23,842 nt of DNA from an uncultured Alphaproteobacteria bacterium (GCA_902464275.1 CABQIK010000020.1:1-23842), one strand, 5' to 3'; numbered from the stretch's first letter, positions 13,291 to 21,781 are shown. Program-made: numbers and translations. Notes: generated by a model from the letters alone, not told the origin.

Positions 13291-14208
13291 TTAGTCACCC
13301 TGCCGAGTTTGTTTATACCTTGCGGCTAAGGTGACAATGTGTTTGTAAATATTGAGCATGTTATTATTGCCGGTAGCCGCTAAATCTTCAGGGTGTCCTT
13401 GAACACATAAAATACCGGCTTGTTCATTACCCCAAATTTCAGGAACACCGTCATCAGCGGCAATGGCGTATATATCCATTTTTACTTTAGGTTTGCCTTT
13501 TACATATTTTTGCAAATTAGGGTGCACCATAGATTGCGAGTGACGCGAGTTTATTAAAATTGTATCTTCATTGCGCGGAAGTCCTAAAATATTAAATATG
13601 GGAGTGTTTGCAATTAATTTAAGCTGATGAAAAACTCCGGTGTTTTCGGTTTTAGGGCGGTGAGTGATGGATAGAGGAGCATCTTGCTCTAAATTGCGAT
13701 ACATCTTCATATTGCCAAGCATTGCGCCAATCATTTGAGCTCCGGCGCAAATTCCGAGCATCGGCTTTTTAGCAAGATAGGCTTTTCGTATGACTGATTG
13801 ATAAGCAAAAAAGCGTTTCCCCTCATGCTCGCCTAAGTTTTTTCCGTCAATATAAAAACTTTCGGGATTAGTAAAACGTCCGCCGGGGAGAACCAGCCCG
13901 TCACAAAATTTTATTTGCTGAGCGGTATTATCATAATCTAAAAATTTTATATCGGCTTTGGCGGCAATCAGGCTTTGGACATAACTGGTGCCGATACTGT
14001 AACATTCTGTGCCGTCAGCGGCTTTATCTTCGCCGAGCAAAAAGCCGATAGTCGGTTGGTCAGCTTGGGCTTGTTGAGGTTGCGCGCGTAAATCTTCAGG
14101 TAGTTTGATGTCTGCAATTTTTCCGGCGGCAGTCAGTTGATTAATAACTGATTTGGGTATGCCGTATCCGTTAAATTCATCAAACCACCTGAGATTTACG
14201 GTTATCAT
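13291..14208 (-). CDS. Class-I glutamine amidotransferase-like hydrolase (peptidase C26, PuuD-like)
   Basis: A 305-residue cytoplasmic protein with the class-I amidotransferase fold. The oxyanion strand is DGLVLPGGRF (about 103-112), the nucleophile elbow LGICAGAQMIGAMLG carries C154, INSRHSQSM is the C26-specific block, and VQGHPED supplies H272 and E274. The triad is complete, so hydrolysis of a gamma-glutamyl bond, as in PuuD-type hydrolases, is likely; the substrate is unknown. An unusual Gln/Ala/Pro-rich stretch (RAQPQQAQADQP) precedes the fold. The start at 14208 has better spacing from AAAGG than the ATG at 14214, which would add two residues. The ribosome-binding site overlaps the stop of the 1224-residue gene just upstream, so both are read from one transcript. 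Possible roles are peptidoglycan or gamma-glutamyl metabolism tied to that partner. Confidence 0.88.
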   Translation of the reverse strand: MITVNLRWFDEFNGYGIPKSVINQLTAAGKIADIKLPEDLRAQPQQAQADQPTIGFLLGEDKAADGTECYSIGTSYVQSLIAAKADIKFLDYDNTAQQIKFCDGLVLPGGRFTNPESFYIDGKNLGEHEGKRFFAYQSVIRKAYLAKKPMLGICAGAQMIGAMLGNMKMYRNLEQDAPLSITHRPKTENTGVFHQLKLIANTPIFNILGLPRNEDTILINSRHSQSMVHPNLQKYVKGKPKVKMDIYAIAADDGVPEIWGNEQAGILCVQGHPEDLAATGNNNMLNIYKHIVTLAARYKQTRQGD

Positions 14209-14219
14209 TACCATTACCT

Positions 14220-17200
14220 TTAACTGCGGCCGGTGTTGTTGGCATTGATAACAGTGTTGGTGTTAGTTGTTATTTTAACCGGAGCGGGTTTATCGGCAGG
14301 GGCATGTTGTTGTGCCGCTGTATTGCGTCCGCTTAAATTTTTGAGCTTGTCAACCGTGCTTTCAGTGGCTTCTTTGCCGCTGACCAACTGCTCGTGGCGT
14401 CCGTCCGGTGCTGAAGTTTCAACCGGATTGCCGTTAACACTGGCGTTTATTACTTTGTTATCATCGGTTACAGTGTATGAAACTTTGTTATTGCCGTGAG
14501 TTTCGCTGATGGAAACATCGCCGTTTTTATGGAATTTAACTTTATCATACCTTTGCAATGATTCGTCAAGGTTAGAAGCATCTGTGGTAACAACTGTTCT
14601 TTGGCCGTTTTCGGTGCCGACAATTTTGGCGGTGCCGTCACTGTTGATTTTGATTTTTTTGATTTCAAAATCCGGCTTTTGCGCAGGTTCGGCATTTTCT
14701 GCGGCAGCATTTTGAGCCGCGGCTTCAGCGCTTGCCATACTTCCTTGCTCGGCAGTTTCGGTTTTGGCAGCCTGAATGTTGTCGGCGGCAATTTCAGCGC
14801 CGGAGACTGCGTTTTGAGCAGCGGGAGCAGGGGCTTCGGCTACCGGAGCGGCTTGAGCAGCGCGGGCGGCGCTGTATGCTTTGGCAGCGGCTTCCATTTT
14901 TTCAGCGTCTTGTCCGACAAAGTTGCCGCGCTCGTCAAAACGTTCGCCGGCAAATTTTACCAATTCGGCTTTTTGCTCAGGGGTAATGTCGCCTTTATCC
15001 CAAGCCTCTTGCAACTGGCGCGAGTTCATCCAATCATTGCCTTTTTGATCCAAAATGGCGTTGGCTTCACGCGGGTCACGCAGGAACAACATTTTTAAGT
15101 CATGCGCTTGTTCATCGGTCAAGTTGTTAACGTCAACCGGTGTCGGAGCCGGAGCGGAGTTGTCAGAACCGGTATTGGCGGCGCCGGTATTTTCAGAAGA
15201 TGTTGGCGCTGGAGCTGTATTGTCCGCGCCGGTGTTTTCAGACTGAGCAGGTGCTACGGTTTCAGTGTTGCCTTCATCACGCAACGGAATTTCCGGTCCG
15301 TTCGGGGCTTGAGGTTGTTCAATGCCGCCGGATAGCCCCTCTGATATGGTTTTGCCCCAATCGGTTACTTGCGGCTGAGCTTGTTCGGCTTCAGGCGCTA
15401 AAACATGTTCAGGAACAAACTCTGCTGTCGTTGGCTCAGTGATTTGCGCTTGTTCAGGGGCTATTTGCGGTTGGGCAACTGCCTCGGCATTGAGCGAATC
15501 GGCAACATTAACGTTATCGGTTTGTAAAGAATCGGCAACCGGGGTTGGAGGCGTGGGGTTCGGAGTTTCGGCAAAAGCCTCAGTGGCTATACCGTTAAGC
15601 TCTTTGCCTGCCCAAACGGCGGCGGCAAAGGCGGCGCCAGAAATAGCAATGGTTTTGGCGGCTGCCCAAACTTTTTTGCCTTTAGAGCCTTTGGTGTTTT
15701 TGTAAGCATTTGCGCCTTGGTTAATGGCTCCGGCTGCGGCTAGAGCCATACCGCTGCCGGCGCGGGCGGCATGAACGGCGGCGTTAGCGCCTAATCCGCC
15801 GATACCGATGGCAACGGTGGCGGCGCCCATAAGCGCGCCAGCGGTTTTAAGTTTGTTCTTTTTCATGTATTGCCACAAATTGTCAGGTTTTTCACCTTTA
15901 ATCAGAGCATCGTTGCGAGATTTTTTGTAGTCCTTAAAATATTTGTATGAGGTGTTGGCAAAAGATGCGGTTGCCACTAATGCCACGCCGGCCGGACCCA
16001 TGGTGGCGCCGGCTACCGAGTATGCTGTACCCCATCCGGCAGATTTGGCAGCGCTTTTCAAAACAGAATACAAAGCGCCGTATTTTTTGTTTAACTTGCC
16101 GTCAAGTTTTTCAACCCGAGCTTTAAGACCTTGGGCGGGAGCTTCATATCCGGCTTTTTTGCCCTCAACTTTAACCGCGCTTTCCATACGGGTGGTTTTA
16201 GCGGCTTGCCAACCGGCAATACTTTCTTGATTAACTTTTATCGGCTTTTTGTCTTTGGCGGCAGCGGCCATTTCATCAAACATTTTGCCAAAGTCTTTTT
16301 CGGAAATTTGACCTTTGGAAACTTTATCGGCGTAAACAAGCTGCACTAAGTTGTTTCTTAAACGGTCGGCGTATTCTTTTTTGAAGTCTTCCGGACTAAT
16401 TCCGTTGGGCGAAGTGTTGGCTAAATACATTTCGGTTTCGCGGCGGACTTGTTCGCAGAACAATTCAATATCGCTGTCTTTAGTGTTCTGGTCAATTTTT
16501 TTGCGTCCGAGCGCTGATAATTTGCCCTCAATTTGCAGGCTGTTTAAAACGTTGTAAATGTCTTGAAATTCTTTGTCTTTAAGCGGAGCTTGCAGTTTGT
16601 ATGCGTTGCGGGCGTCGGCAAGCAGCGCGGTTTTGCCCTCAATGACTGAGGCTTTGGGTTTTTGCGGCGAATCTTTAACGGCGTTTAACACATATTCAAA
16701 GTTTTTGAAATCTTTGTGTTCAAGCGATGTGGTGCTTTTGACGCGTGAAGCGGCCATTTCCAAAAGTTTTTTGCGGCGATCTTCATCTAATTCTTTGCAC
16801 TGCAAGGCGCCGGCCAAAACTGAAAGTTCCGGCACGGTTTTGGAAGCTTCGGCACTTTGAATAATGCCGACCACATCTTGCAAATCAGTCGGAGCTTGTA
16901 ATTTTTCTTCCCGCAATTCAAGGGCAAAAATTTGTCCGTCAGAAGGCATAGCGTCAAGCGAGGCAAGATTCTTTTCAACAGTTTCAGGTGATTGCAGGTG
17001 CTCTTGGTCTAAACCGAAAGATTCTTCAAAAAGGGCGAGTTCCTGCTTAACCTGAGAGATGGCGGTGTCCATGATTTTGTCATCTTGTTTAACCTTGTCG
17101 CTGTTGGGGTATTGTTTTACCAAATCAAGCAATTCGCTGAAGGCGTAAGTTTCTTCAATGCCGGCGAGGGTTTCTTTGCCGGTGGCGTATTTTTCAGCCT

Positions 17201-17894
17201 GAGCCAGGATATGCTCGTCAAGTTTGGCCGCGGCGGCGTTGGTCTGCTCATTGGGAGTGGCGTTAAGCGCGCGGCGCAAGGTGGCCAATTCAGAAGGCTG
17301 AAGGTCATTTACCTTTTTCATAACATCAAGAGCGTTATATTTATTAATCGGAGCTTTACGGTCATTAATGTCAGCAAGTTCGGCGTTTTGTTTTTGAGGA
17401 GCGGTATTGCTTTCGGCAGGTTTGGATTCGGCGGTGTTAACAGGCTGAGACGCGGAAGTGTTTTCAGCAGTCGGCGTCGGAGCCGGCGTCGGTTCAGGGG
17501 CGGAAGTGTTTTCAGTGGTCGGCGTCGGTTCAGGGGCGGCGGTATTGGCGGCGGACTGCAGTTTGCTGATTTTATCCATCAATTCGCCGTTTTTGCCGTC
17601 AAATTTGCCCATGTTGCTGTTTGAATAAGCCGCAATTAAGCCTTTAACGCTGTCAAGCTCATAAGGCGACATTTTTTCCAAATCTTCAGGGGATAAGGCT
17701 TCAAGTTTTTCTTTGGCTAAAGTTTCAAGAGTATCATACGCCGCCTGATTTTTTCGGTTTTCGGCAAAGTTGTTGTTTTCAGTTCCGAGGGCTTGGCGCA
17801 TGTCCCAGATATTTTCAACGGTTAAGGTTCCGTAATCAACGTTTTCAAGGGTGGTGCGCACTTGTTCGGCGGTTAAGTTTTTGTAATCAGCCAT
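14220..17894 (-). CDS. Large unknown multi-segment protein, 1224 residues
   Basis: No family recognised. The start at MADYKN is set by GAGGAG 8 bases upstream. Visible architecture: a helical N-terminal part (1-110); a Pro/Thr/Ala/Glu-rich linker (about 118-170, repeated APEPTP and TENTSA units); a long helical region (about 175-600) with at least two more copies of a 45-residue module first seen near residue 20; a Gly/Ala-rich hydrophobic region with three segments (about 620-650, 685-730, 743-765) that could enter a membrane; a second Pro/Gln/Ala/Glu-rich, low-complexity region (about 775-1050); and a C-terminal beta-looking domain (about 1070-1165: IKKIKINSDGTAKIVGTENG, VKFHKNGDVSISETHGNN). 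No N-terminal signal peptide is evident. It is co-transcribed with the C26 hydrolase. Surface, secreted or scaffold functions are all possible. Confidence 0.85.
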   Translation of the reverse strand: MADYKNLTAEQVRTTLENVDYGTLTVENIWDMRQALGTENNNFAENRKNQAAYDTLETLAKEKLEALSPEDLEKMSPYELDSVKGLIAAYSNSNMGKFDGKNGELMDKISKLQSAANTAAPEPTPTTENTSAPEPTPAPTPTAENTSASQPVNTAESKPAESNTAPQKQNAELADINDRKAPINKYNALDVMKKVNDLQPSELATLRRALNATPNEQTNAAAAKLDEHILAQAEKYATGKETLAGIEETYAFSELLDLVKQYPNSDKVKQDDKIMDTAISQVKQELALFEESFGLDQEHLQSPETVEKNLASLDAMPSDGQIFALELREEKLQAPTDLQDVVGIIQSAEASKTVPELSVLAGALQCKELDEDRRKKLLEMAASRVKSTTSLEHKDFKNFEYVLNAVKDSPQKPKASVIEGKTALLADARNAYKLQAPLKDKEFQDIYNVLNSLQIEGKLSALGRKKIDQNTKDSDIELFCEQVRRETEMYLANTSPNGISPEDFKKEYADRLRNNLVQLVYADKVSKGQISEKDFGKMFDEMAAAAKDKKPIKVNQESIAGWQAAKTTRMESAVKVEGKKAGYEAPAQGLKARVEKLDGKLNKKYGALYSVLKSAAKSAGWGTAYSVAGATMGPAGVALVATASFANTSYKYFKDYKKSRNDALIKGEKPDNLWQYMKKNKLKTAGALMGAATVAIGIGGLGANAAVHAARAGSGMALAAAGAINQGANAYKNTKGSKGKKVWAAAKTIAISGAAFAAAVWAGKELNGIATEAFAETPNPTPPTPVADSLQTDNVNVADSLNAEAVAQPQIAPEQAQITEPTTAEFVPEHVLAPEAEQAQPQVTDWGKTISEGLSGGIEQPQAPNGPEIPLRDEGNTETVAPAQSENTGADNTAPAPTSSENTGAANTGSDNSAPAPTPVDVNNLTDEQAHDLKMLFLRDPREANAILDQKGNDWMNSRQLQEAWDKGDITPEQKAELVKFAGERFDERGNFVGQDAEKMEAAAKAYSAARAAQAAPVAEAPAPAAQNAVSGAEIAADNIQAAKTETAEQGSMASAEAAAQNAAAENAEPAQKPDFEIKKIKINSDGTAKIVGTENGQRTVVTTDASNLDESLQRYDKVKFHKNGDVSISETHGNNKVSYTVTDDNKVINASVNGNPVETSAPDGRHEQLVSGKEATESTVDKLKNLSGRNTAAQQHAPADKPAPVKITTNTNTVINANNTGRS

Positions 17895-17929
17895 GATATT
17901 TCTCCTCAAAAATAGCTCATATTAAGTAC

Positions 17930-17958
17930 AGTATATGCGAAACGGGTTAAAAAAGCAA
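17930..17958 (-). promoter_or_regulatory. Promoter of the 1224-residue gene
   Basis: On the minus strand: -35 TTGCTT (17953-17958), 17-base spacer, -10 TATACT (17930-17935), about 36 bases before the start codon. Confidence 0.6.
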
Positions 17959-18004
17959 TAATAAACATAAAATTTTGTCAAAAATTATATTCGTTAAAAA
18001 AGTC

Positions 18005-18033
18005 TTGACTTGCGGGGGAAAAGCTTGTATAAG
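18005..18033 (+). promoter_or_regulatory. Promoter of the ffh operon
   Basis: -35 TTGACT (18005-18010), 17-base spacer, -10 TATAAG (18028-18033), close to the sigma-70 consensus. Transcription should begin near 18040, leaving a 5' leader of about 170 bases. Confidence 0.8.
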
Positions 18034-18065
18034 CAAGGAAAATTTATAAAATTTTGTATACATAT

Positions 18066-18200
18066 CCACTCCGAGGAGTGCCGCCGGTCAGCGAGGGTTC
18101 GCACACCGGCGTGCAATATTTTATATAAGCTCACTTGTTTGGAGCGGCGGAATACAAGGTTTTTAACAATAGTAAATTTAACCGGCGGCGACCGTTAAGG
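18066..18200 (+). ncRNA. Structured ffh 5' leader or small RNA, unidentified
   Basis: A G+C-rich island in an A+T-rich intergenic region. Visible hairpins: CACTCC-GA-GGAGTG (18067-18080); CGCCGGT (18082-18088) with ACCGGCG (18105-18111), with an inner GCGA/TCGC stem capped by GGGT; CTTGT (18134-18138) with ACAAG (18154-18158), exposing GGAGCGGCGG in its loop; and TTAAC (18178-18182) with GTTAA (18194-18198), which abuts the Shine-Dalgarno AAGGAA. Three GGCGG-type motifs could pair alternatively with GCCGCC. It lacks the conserved GGAAGGAAGCA loop of SRP RNA, so it is not 4.5S RNA. A riboswitch, attenuator or protein-binding leader is possible. Confidence 0.5.
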
Positions 18201-18211
18201 AAAGATATTTT

Positions 18212-19585
18212 ATGTTTGAGGCTTTGACCGATAAATTAACTTCAGCTTTTGCCAAAATTACCTCGCGTGGGGTTTTGAGCGAAAAAGACGTTGATGATGC
18301 CATGCGCGAAATCAGAATCGCCCTTTTGGAAGCCGATGTTTCGTTGCCGGTGGTCAAACAATTTATTGCGCAAGTTAAAGAACAGGCTTTGGGCGAAAAG
18401 GTTATCAAATCGGTTCAGCCGGGGCAGATGGTGGTTAAAATTGTGCATGACGAGTTGGTTAAGTTGCTCGGCGATGAATCATCAGAACTTAACTTTAACG
18501 CGCCGGCTCCGGTGGTGTTTTTAATGGTTGGTCTGCAAGGTTCGGGTAAAACCACAACTTCAGCCAAAATTGCGGCGCGCTTAAAGAAAAATAAAAAAGT
18601 TTTGCTCGCCTCGCTTGACGTATATCGTCCGGCAGCGCAAGAACAATTGGCGCAACTCGGTAAACAAATTAATGTTGATGTTTTACCGATAGTTAAAGGT
18701 GAAAAACCGCTTGAAATTACCAAACGCGCGTTAAAAGATGCTCGCAACGGGGTTTATGATGTGTTGATTTTGGATACCGCGGGTCGTTTGCACATAGATA
18801 ATGTGTTAATGGACGAGGTTGCGGCAGTTAAAAAACTTGCGGAACCGACGGAAACGTTGTTGGTGGCTGACGCCTTAATCGGGCAGGATGCTTGTAATGT
18901 TGCCAAAGAATTTAATGAAAAAGTCGGCATAACCGGTATTGTATTAACCCGTATTGACGGCTCGTCCCGCGCCGGCGCGGCGTTGTCCATGAAAATGGTT
19001 GCCGGCGTGCCGATTAAGTTTTTGGGCGTGGGCGAAAAGCTTGACGAGATTGAAGAATTTCATGCCGACCGAATCGCCGGCCGTATTTTAGGGCAGGGCG
19101 ACGTGGTTTCATTGGTTGAAAAGGCCATGGAAAAATTTGATAAAGCGGAAACGGAAAAAATGACGGCAAAAATGATGCAGGGTCATTTTGACTTAAACGA
19201 TATGCTTAATCAGTTGCGGCAGATAAAAAAATTGGGGAGCATGGGGAGCATTATGGCAATGATTCCGGGGCTTTCCAAATTTAAGAATCAGATTGAACAA
19301 GCCGGTATCGGGGATAATCTGATTAAAAAGCAAGAGGCGATTATTCTTTCCATGACTAAACAGGAAAGAAAAAATCCCGATATCATCAAGGCTTCCCGCA
19401 AAAAAAGAATTGCGGAAGGTTCAGGTGTGGAAGTTCATGAGGTGAACAAGCTGCTTAAATCATACGAGCAGATGTCAACCATGATGAAGAAAATGGGAAA
19501 ATTCGGCGGAATGGCAGGGTTTTCTCAAATGATAAAAAGAAACCCGGCGGGCGGTATGTTCGGCGGGTTCGGAAAACGGTTTTAG
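18212..19585 (+). CDS. ffh: Signal recognition particle protein Ffh
   Basis: The GTPase of the signal recognition particle. It binds 4.5S RNA and hydrophobic signal sequences on ribosomes and docks with FtsY for co-translational membrane insertion. At 457 residues it matches the family. The N domain (1-100) precedes the G domain with GLQGSGKTTTSAKIA (107-121), the insertion box around DVYRPAAQEQL (136-146), DTAGRLHID (188-196) and TRIDGSSRAGAALS. The Met-rich M domain follows (about 300-457): MMQGHFDLNDMLNQLRQIKK, MGSIMAMIPG and a Gly/Met/Phe-rich end. AAGGAA precedes the ATG. It heads the operon ffh-rpsP-rimM-trmD-rplS behind a strong promoter and a structured leader. Confidence 0.98.
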   Translation: MFEALTDKLTSAFAKITSRGVLSEKDVDDAMREIRIALLEADVSLPVVKQFIAQVKEQALGEKVIKSVQPGQMVVKIVHDELVKLLGDESSELNFNAPAPVVFLMVGLQGSGKTTTSAKIAARLKKNKKVLLASLDVYRPAAQEQLAQLGKQINVDVLPIVKGEKPLEITKRALKDARNGVYDVLILDTAGRLHIDNVLMDEVAAVKKLAEPTETLLVADALIGQDACNVAKEFNEKVGITGIVLTRIDGSSRAGAALSMKMVAGVPIKFLGVGEKLDEIEEFHADRIAGRILGQGDVVSLVEKAMEKFDKAETEKMTAKMMQGHFDLNDMLNQLRQIKKLGSMGSIMAMIPGLSKFKNQIEQAGIGDNLIKKQEAIILSMTKQERKNPDIIKASRKKRIAEGSGVEVHEVNKLLKSYEQMSTMMKKMGKFGGMAGFSQMIKRNPAGGMFGGFGKRF

Positions 19586-19644
19586 GCTTTAGCCATAAGG
19601 CTTAAAACTTTTAAGTTAATTAATTTTAGAAAGGACAAAATAAA

Positions 19645-20025
19645 ATGGCAGTTCGTATCAGACTTTCAAGAGGCGGTTCCAAAAAACGCCCGTTTTATCG
19701 TATCGTTGTTGCCGATCAACGCGCACCGCGAGATGGCAGATTTATTGAAAAATTAGGCACCTACAATCCGTTGTTGCCCAAAGATCATGCCGAACGCATG
19801 GTTGTTGATCAGGAAAAAGTTGCAGAATGGCTCAAAAAAGGCGCTCAGCCGACTGAAAGACTTCAGAAGTTGTTTGCCGGTTTGGGTTTGTGCTCTGCTC
19901 CGGTTATTCATGATCAGCCGAAAAAGTCAGCTCCGCGCGCTAAAACGGTTGAAAGAATGAAAGAAAAAGAAGCTAAAGCCAAAGCAGCTGCCGAAGCAGC
20001 CGCAGCCGAATCTTCTGCTGAATAA
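19645..20025 (+). CDS. rpsP: 30S ribosomal protein S16
   Basis: A structural protein of the 30S subunit needed for its assembly. The canonical start MAVRIRLSRGGSKKRPFYRIVVAD and DGRFIEKLGTYNP are intact. At 126 residues it is longer than E. coli S16 because of a Lys/Glu/Ala-rich C-terminal tail from about residue 95, as is common in Alphaproteobacteria. GAAAGGA lies 9 bases before the ATG. It is 59 bases from ffh and 31 bases from rimM in one transcription unit. The gene is locally rich in GATC sites (four in about 220 bases) against a window that is otherwise poor in them. Confidence 0.98.
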   Translation: MAVRIRLSRGGSKKRPFYRIVVADQRAPRDGRFIEKLGTYNPLLPKDHAERMVVDQEKVAEWLKKGAQPTERLQKLFAGLGLCSAPVIHDQPKKSAPRAKTVERMKEKEAKAKAAAEAAAAESSAE

Positions 20026-20056
20026 TTATTTAAGGTTATTTTAAAGGCAGCCGGTA

Positions 20057-20605
20057 ATGACTACAATGAATGAAAAACGAGTTTGTTTGGGCGCTGTTGT
20101 CGGAGCTCACGGCATCAGGGGTGAGGTTAAAGTTAAAAGCTGGACCGAAACCGACCGTGACATCGGTGCGTATGGCGCTTTGCAAAACAAAGACGGCACA
20201 AAATCATTTGTACTCAAAGTTACCGGTCATAGTAAAGAATTGTTGCGCTGCAAAATTAAAGGGGTTGACGACCGTAATGCCGCTGAGGCTTTAATCGGAA
20301 CGGAACTTTATGTTAATCGCGATGTTTTACCGCAGCTTGAAGAGGAAGAATATTACCAGACCGATTTAATCGGGCTTGATGTAATTGAGCAATCTTCAGG
20401 GCAAAACATCGGCAAAGTGGCGGGAATATATAATTTCGGCGCCGGTGATATTTTGGAAATTAAACTGAAAAGCACCGGTAAAACCGAGATGATTCCGTTT
20501 ACCAAACAATATGTTCCGGAAGTTAAAATTGCAGATGGCTGCGTGGTGGTTTCAAGCGCTTTAATTAATTTTACGGGTGATGAGGAAAGCGGTAATGAAG
20601 GTTAA
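20057..20605 (+). CDS. rimM: Ribosome maturation factor RimM
   Basis: Assists late maturation of the 30S head and binds S19. The 182-residue product has the N-terminal RimM beta-barrel (CLGAVVGAHGIRGEVKVKSW, about residues 10-30, and LKVTGHSKELLRCKIKGVDDRNAAEALIG) and the C-terminal PRC-barrel (YYQTDLIGLDVIEQSSGQ, GAGDILEIKL, MIPFTKQYVPEV). AAAGG precedes the start; a second ATG nine bases later (MNEKR) is an alternative. Its last 11 bases overlap the start of trmD, giving translational coupling. Confidence 0.96.
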   Translation: MTTMNEKRVCLGAVVGAHGIRGEVKVKSWTETDRDIGAYGALQNKDGTKSFVLKVTGHSKELLRCKIKGVDDRNAAEALIGTELYVNRDVLPQLEEEEYYQTDLIGLDVIEQSSGQNIGKVAGIYNFGAGDILEIKLKSTGKTEMIPFTKQYVPEVKIADGCVVVSSALINFTGDEESGNEG

Positions 20606-21284
20606 AGTTTTAACCATATTTCCTGAAATTTTCCCCGGCTTTTTGGGTTATTCGTTAACCGGAAAAGCATTAGATGACGGCAAATGGTCATTGACCGCGG
20701 TTAATATTCGCGATTACGCGTTTGACAAACACGGCTCGGTAGATGACACGCCCTGCGGCGGCGGTGCGGGTATGATTATGCGTCCTGACGTGTTGGGTGA
20801 GGCTCTTGCCCATGAGTATCACGGCGGACGGCTGATTTATATGAGCCCGCGCGGTAAGCCTTTAACTCAGGCAATGTTGCATGAGTTGGCGGCAGAGCCG
20901 GAACTTACCATAATTTGCGGCAGGTTTGAAGGTGTGGACGAGCGGGTTTTGGAAGCGTATAATGTTGAAGAAATCAGTATCGGCGACTATATTTTGACCG
21001 GCGGCGACCAAGCAGCAATGATTATGCTTGACGGCATTGTGCGTTTGTTGCCGAATGTGCTTGGCAATGAGCAGTCAACCGAAGATGAAAGCTTTGAAAA
21101 CCAATTGTTGGAATATCCGCAATATACAAGGCCTGTAAGCTGGCAAGGGCGCGATGTTCCGGAAGTTTTACTGAGCGGTCATCATAAAAACATTGAAAAT
21201 TGGCGCAAAGAACAGTCTTTAAAAATAACCGAAAGTAAGCGGCCTGACCTTTTTAAAAAATATCTTGATTCTAAAAAGGTTTAG
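20595..21284 (+). CDS. trmD: tRNA (guanine-N1)-methyltransferase TrmD
   Basis: Methylates G37 next to the anticodon in tRNAs with G36, preventing +1 frameshifting; S-adenosylmethionine is bound in a trefoil-knot SPOUT fold. The 229-residue product shows FPEIFPGFLGYSLTGKA (8-24), DDTPCGGGAGMIMRPDV, ICGRFEGVDERVLE and ISIGDYILTGGDQAAMIMLD, the cofactor-binding knot, then RLLPNVLGNEQSTEDESF and YTRPVSWQGRDVPEVLLSGHH. I use the ATG at 20595, which gives the normal MKVKVLTIFPE start and has GAGGAAAG upstream; a longer frame from 20577 adds six atypical residues. The native tRNA-Leu(CAG) and tRNA-Pro(TGG) in this window both carry G36 followed by G37, so they are expected substrates. Confidence 0.97.
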   Translation: MKVKVLTIFPEIFPGFLGYSLTGKALDDGKWSLTAVNIRDYAFDKHGSVDDTPCGGGAGMIMRPDVLGEALAHEYHGGRLIYMSPRGKPLTQAMLHELAAEPELTIICGRFEGVDERVLEAYNVEEISIGDYILTGGDQAAMIMLDGIVRLLPNVLGNEQSTEDESFENQLLEYPQYTRPVSWQGRDVPEVLLSGHHKNIENWRKEQSLKITESKRPDLFKKYLDSKKV

Positions 21285-21327
21285 GTATATAAGGTAACAA
21301 ATTTTGTATAAAATAAGGGTAAAACTG

Positions 21328-21720
21328 ATGAACATTATTGAAAATATTGAAAAAGAGCAGATGGATAAGCTCACCGAAGGTAAAAACCTTCCTGACTTTA
21401 AAGCCGGCGATACCTTAAAAGTTCATACCAAGGTAAAAGAAGGCGATCGTGAACGTATCCAAATTTATGAAGGCGTTTGCATTGCTCGTAAAAACGATGG
21501 CTTGAACTCATCTTTCACCGTTCGTAAAATTTCGTTCGGCGAAGGCGTTGAGCGTGTATTCCCGCTTTATTCTCCGAATGTTGCCAAGATTGAGGTTTCT
21601 CGTATCGGTAAAATTCGCCGCGCTAAATTGTACTTCTTGCGTGCATTGCGCGGTCGTTCGGCTCGTATTGCCGACGATTTGTCTGCTGCTTCAAAAGTTG
21701 CATCTGACAAAGCAGAATAA
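21328..21720 (+). CDS. rplS: 50S ribosomal protein L19
   Basis: A 50S protein at the 30S-50S interface. The 130-residue product is typical: MNIIENIEKEQM, PDFKAGDTLKVHTKVKEGDRERIQIYEGVCIARK (about residues 20-53), SFTVRKISFGEGVERVFPLYSP and the basic RIGKIRRAKLYFLRALRGRSARI. I chose the ATG at 21328, preceded by AAGGG, because the earlier in-frame start adds non-family residues. It ends the ffh operon, 43 bases after trmD, and is followed by a G+C-rich terminator. Confidence 0.97.
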   Translation: MNIIENIEKEQMDKLTEGKNLPDFKAGDTLKVHTKVKEGDRERIQIYEGVCIARKNDGLNSSFTVRKISFGEGVERVFPLYSPNVAKIEVSRIGKIRRAKLYFLRALRGRSARIADDLSAASKVASDKAE

Positions 21721-21742
21721 TCAGCTTGCAAAAGTTATGCAC

Positions 21743-21770
21743 AAAAGCGCCGTTGTTTGCGGCGCTTTTT
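21743..21770. terminator. Bidirectional terminator between rplS and prepilin 2
   Basis: GCGCCG (21747-21752) and CGGCGC (21760-21765) with a TTGTTTG loop, flanked by AAAA on the left and TTTTT on the right. It serves rplS on the plus strand and the convergent prepilin 2, whose stop is 12 bases away. Confidence 0.92.
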
Positions 21771-21781
21771 GTGTTGCACGT

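Noticed and set aside
14233..17624. Many plus-strand frames of 60-180 codons opposite the 1224-residue gene
   Set aside because: They are antisense shadows of a G+C-richer coding region with long Ala/Pro/Gln stretches; they lack ribosome-binding sites and overlap each other in several frames.
18010..18198. 62-codon frame in the ffh leader
   Set aside because: It begins with TTG inside the promoter, so it would start upstream of the predicted transcript. The hairpins explain the region better.
18066..18200. SRP (4.5S) RNA gene beside ffh
   Set aside because: The conserved GGAAGGAAGCA apical region and the long rod-like pairing of 4.5S RNA are missing.
21735..21743. A further TTATGCACA between rplS and prepilin 2
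   Set aside because: It lies next to a terminator at the 3' ends of two genes and outside the conserved pilin block; one or two chance matches are expected in this length.
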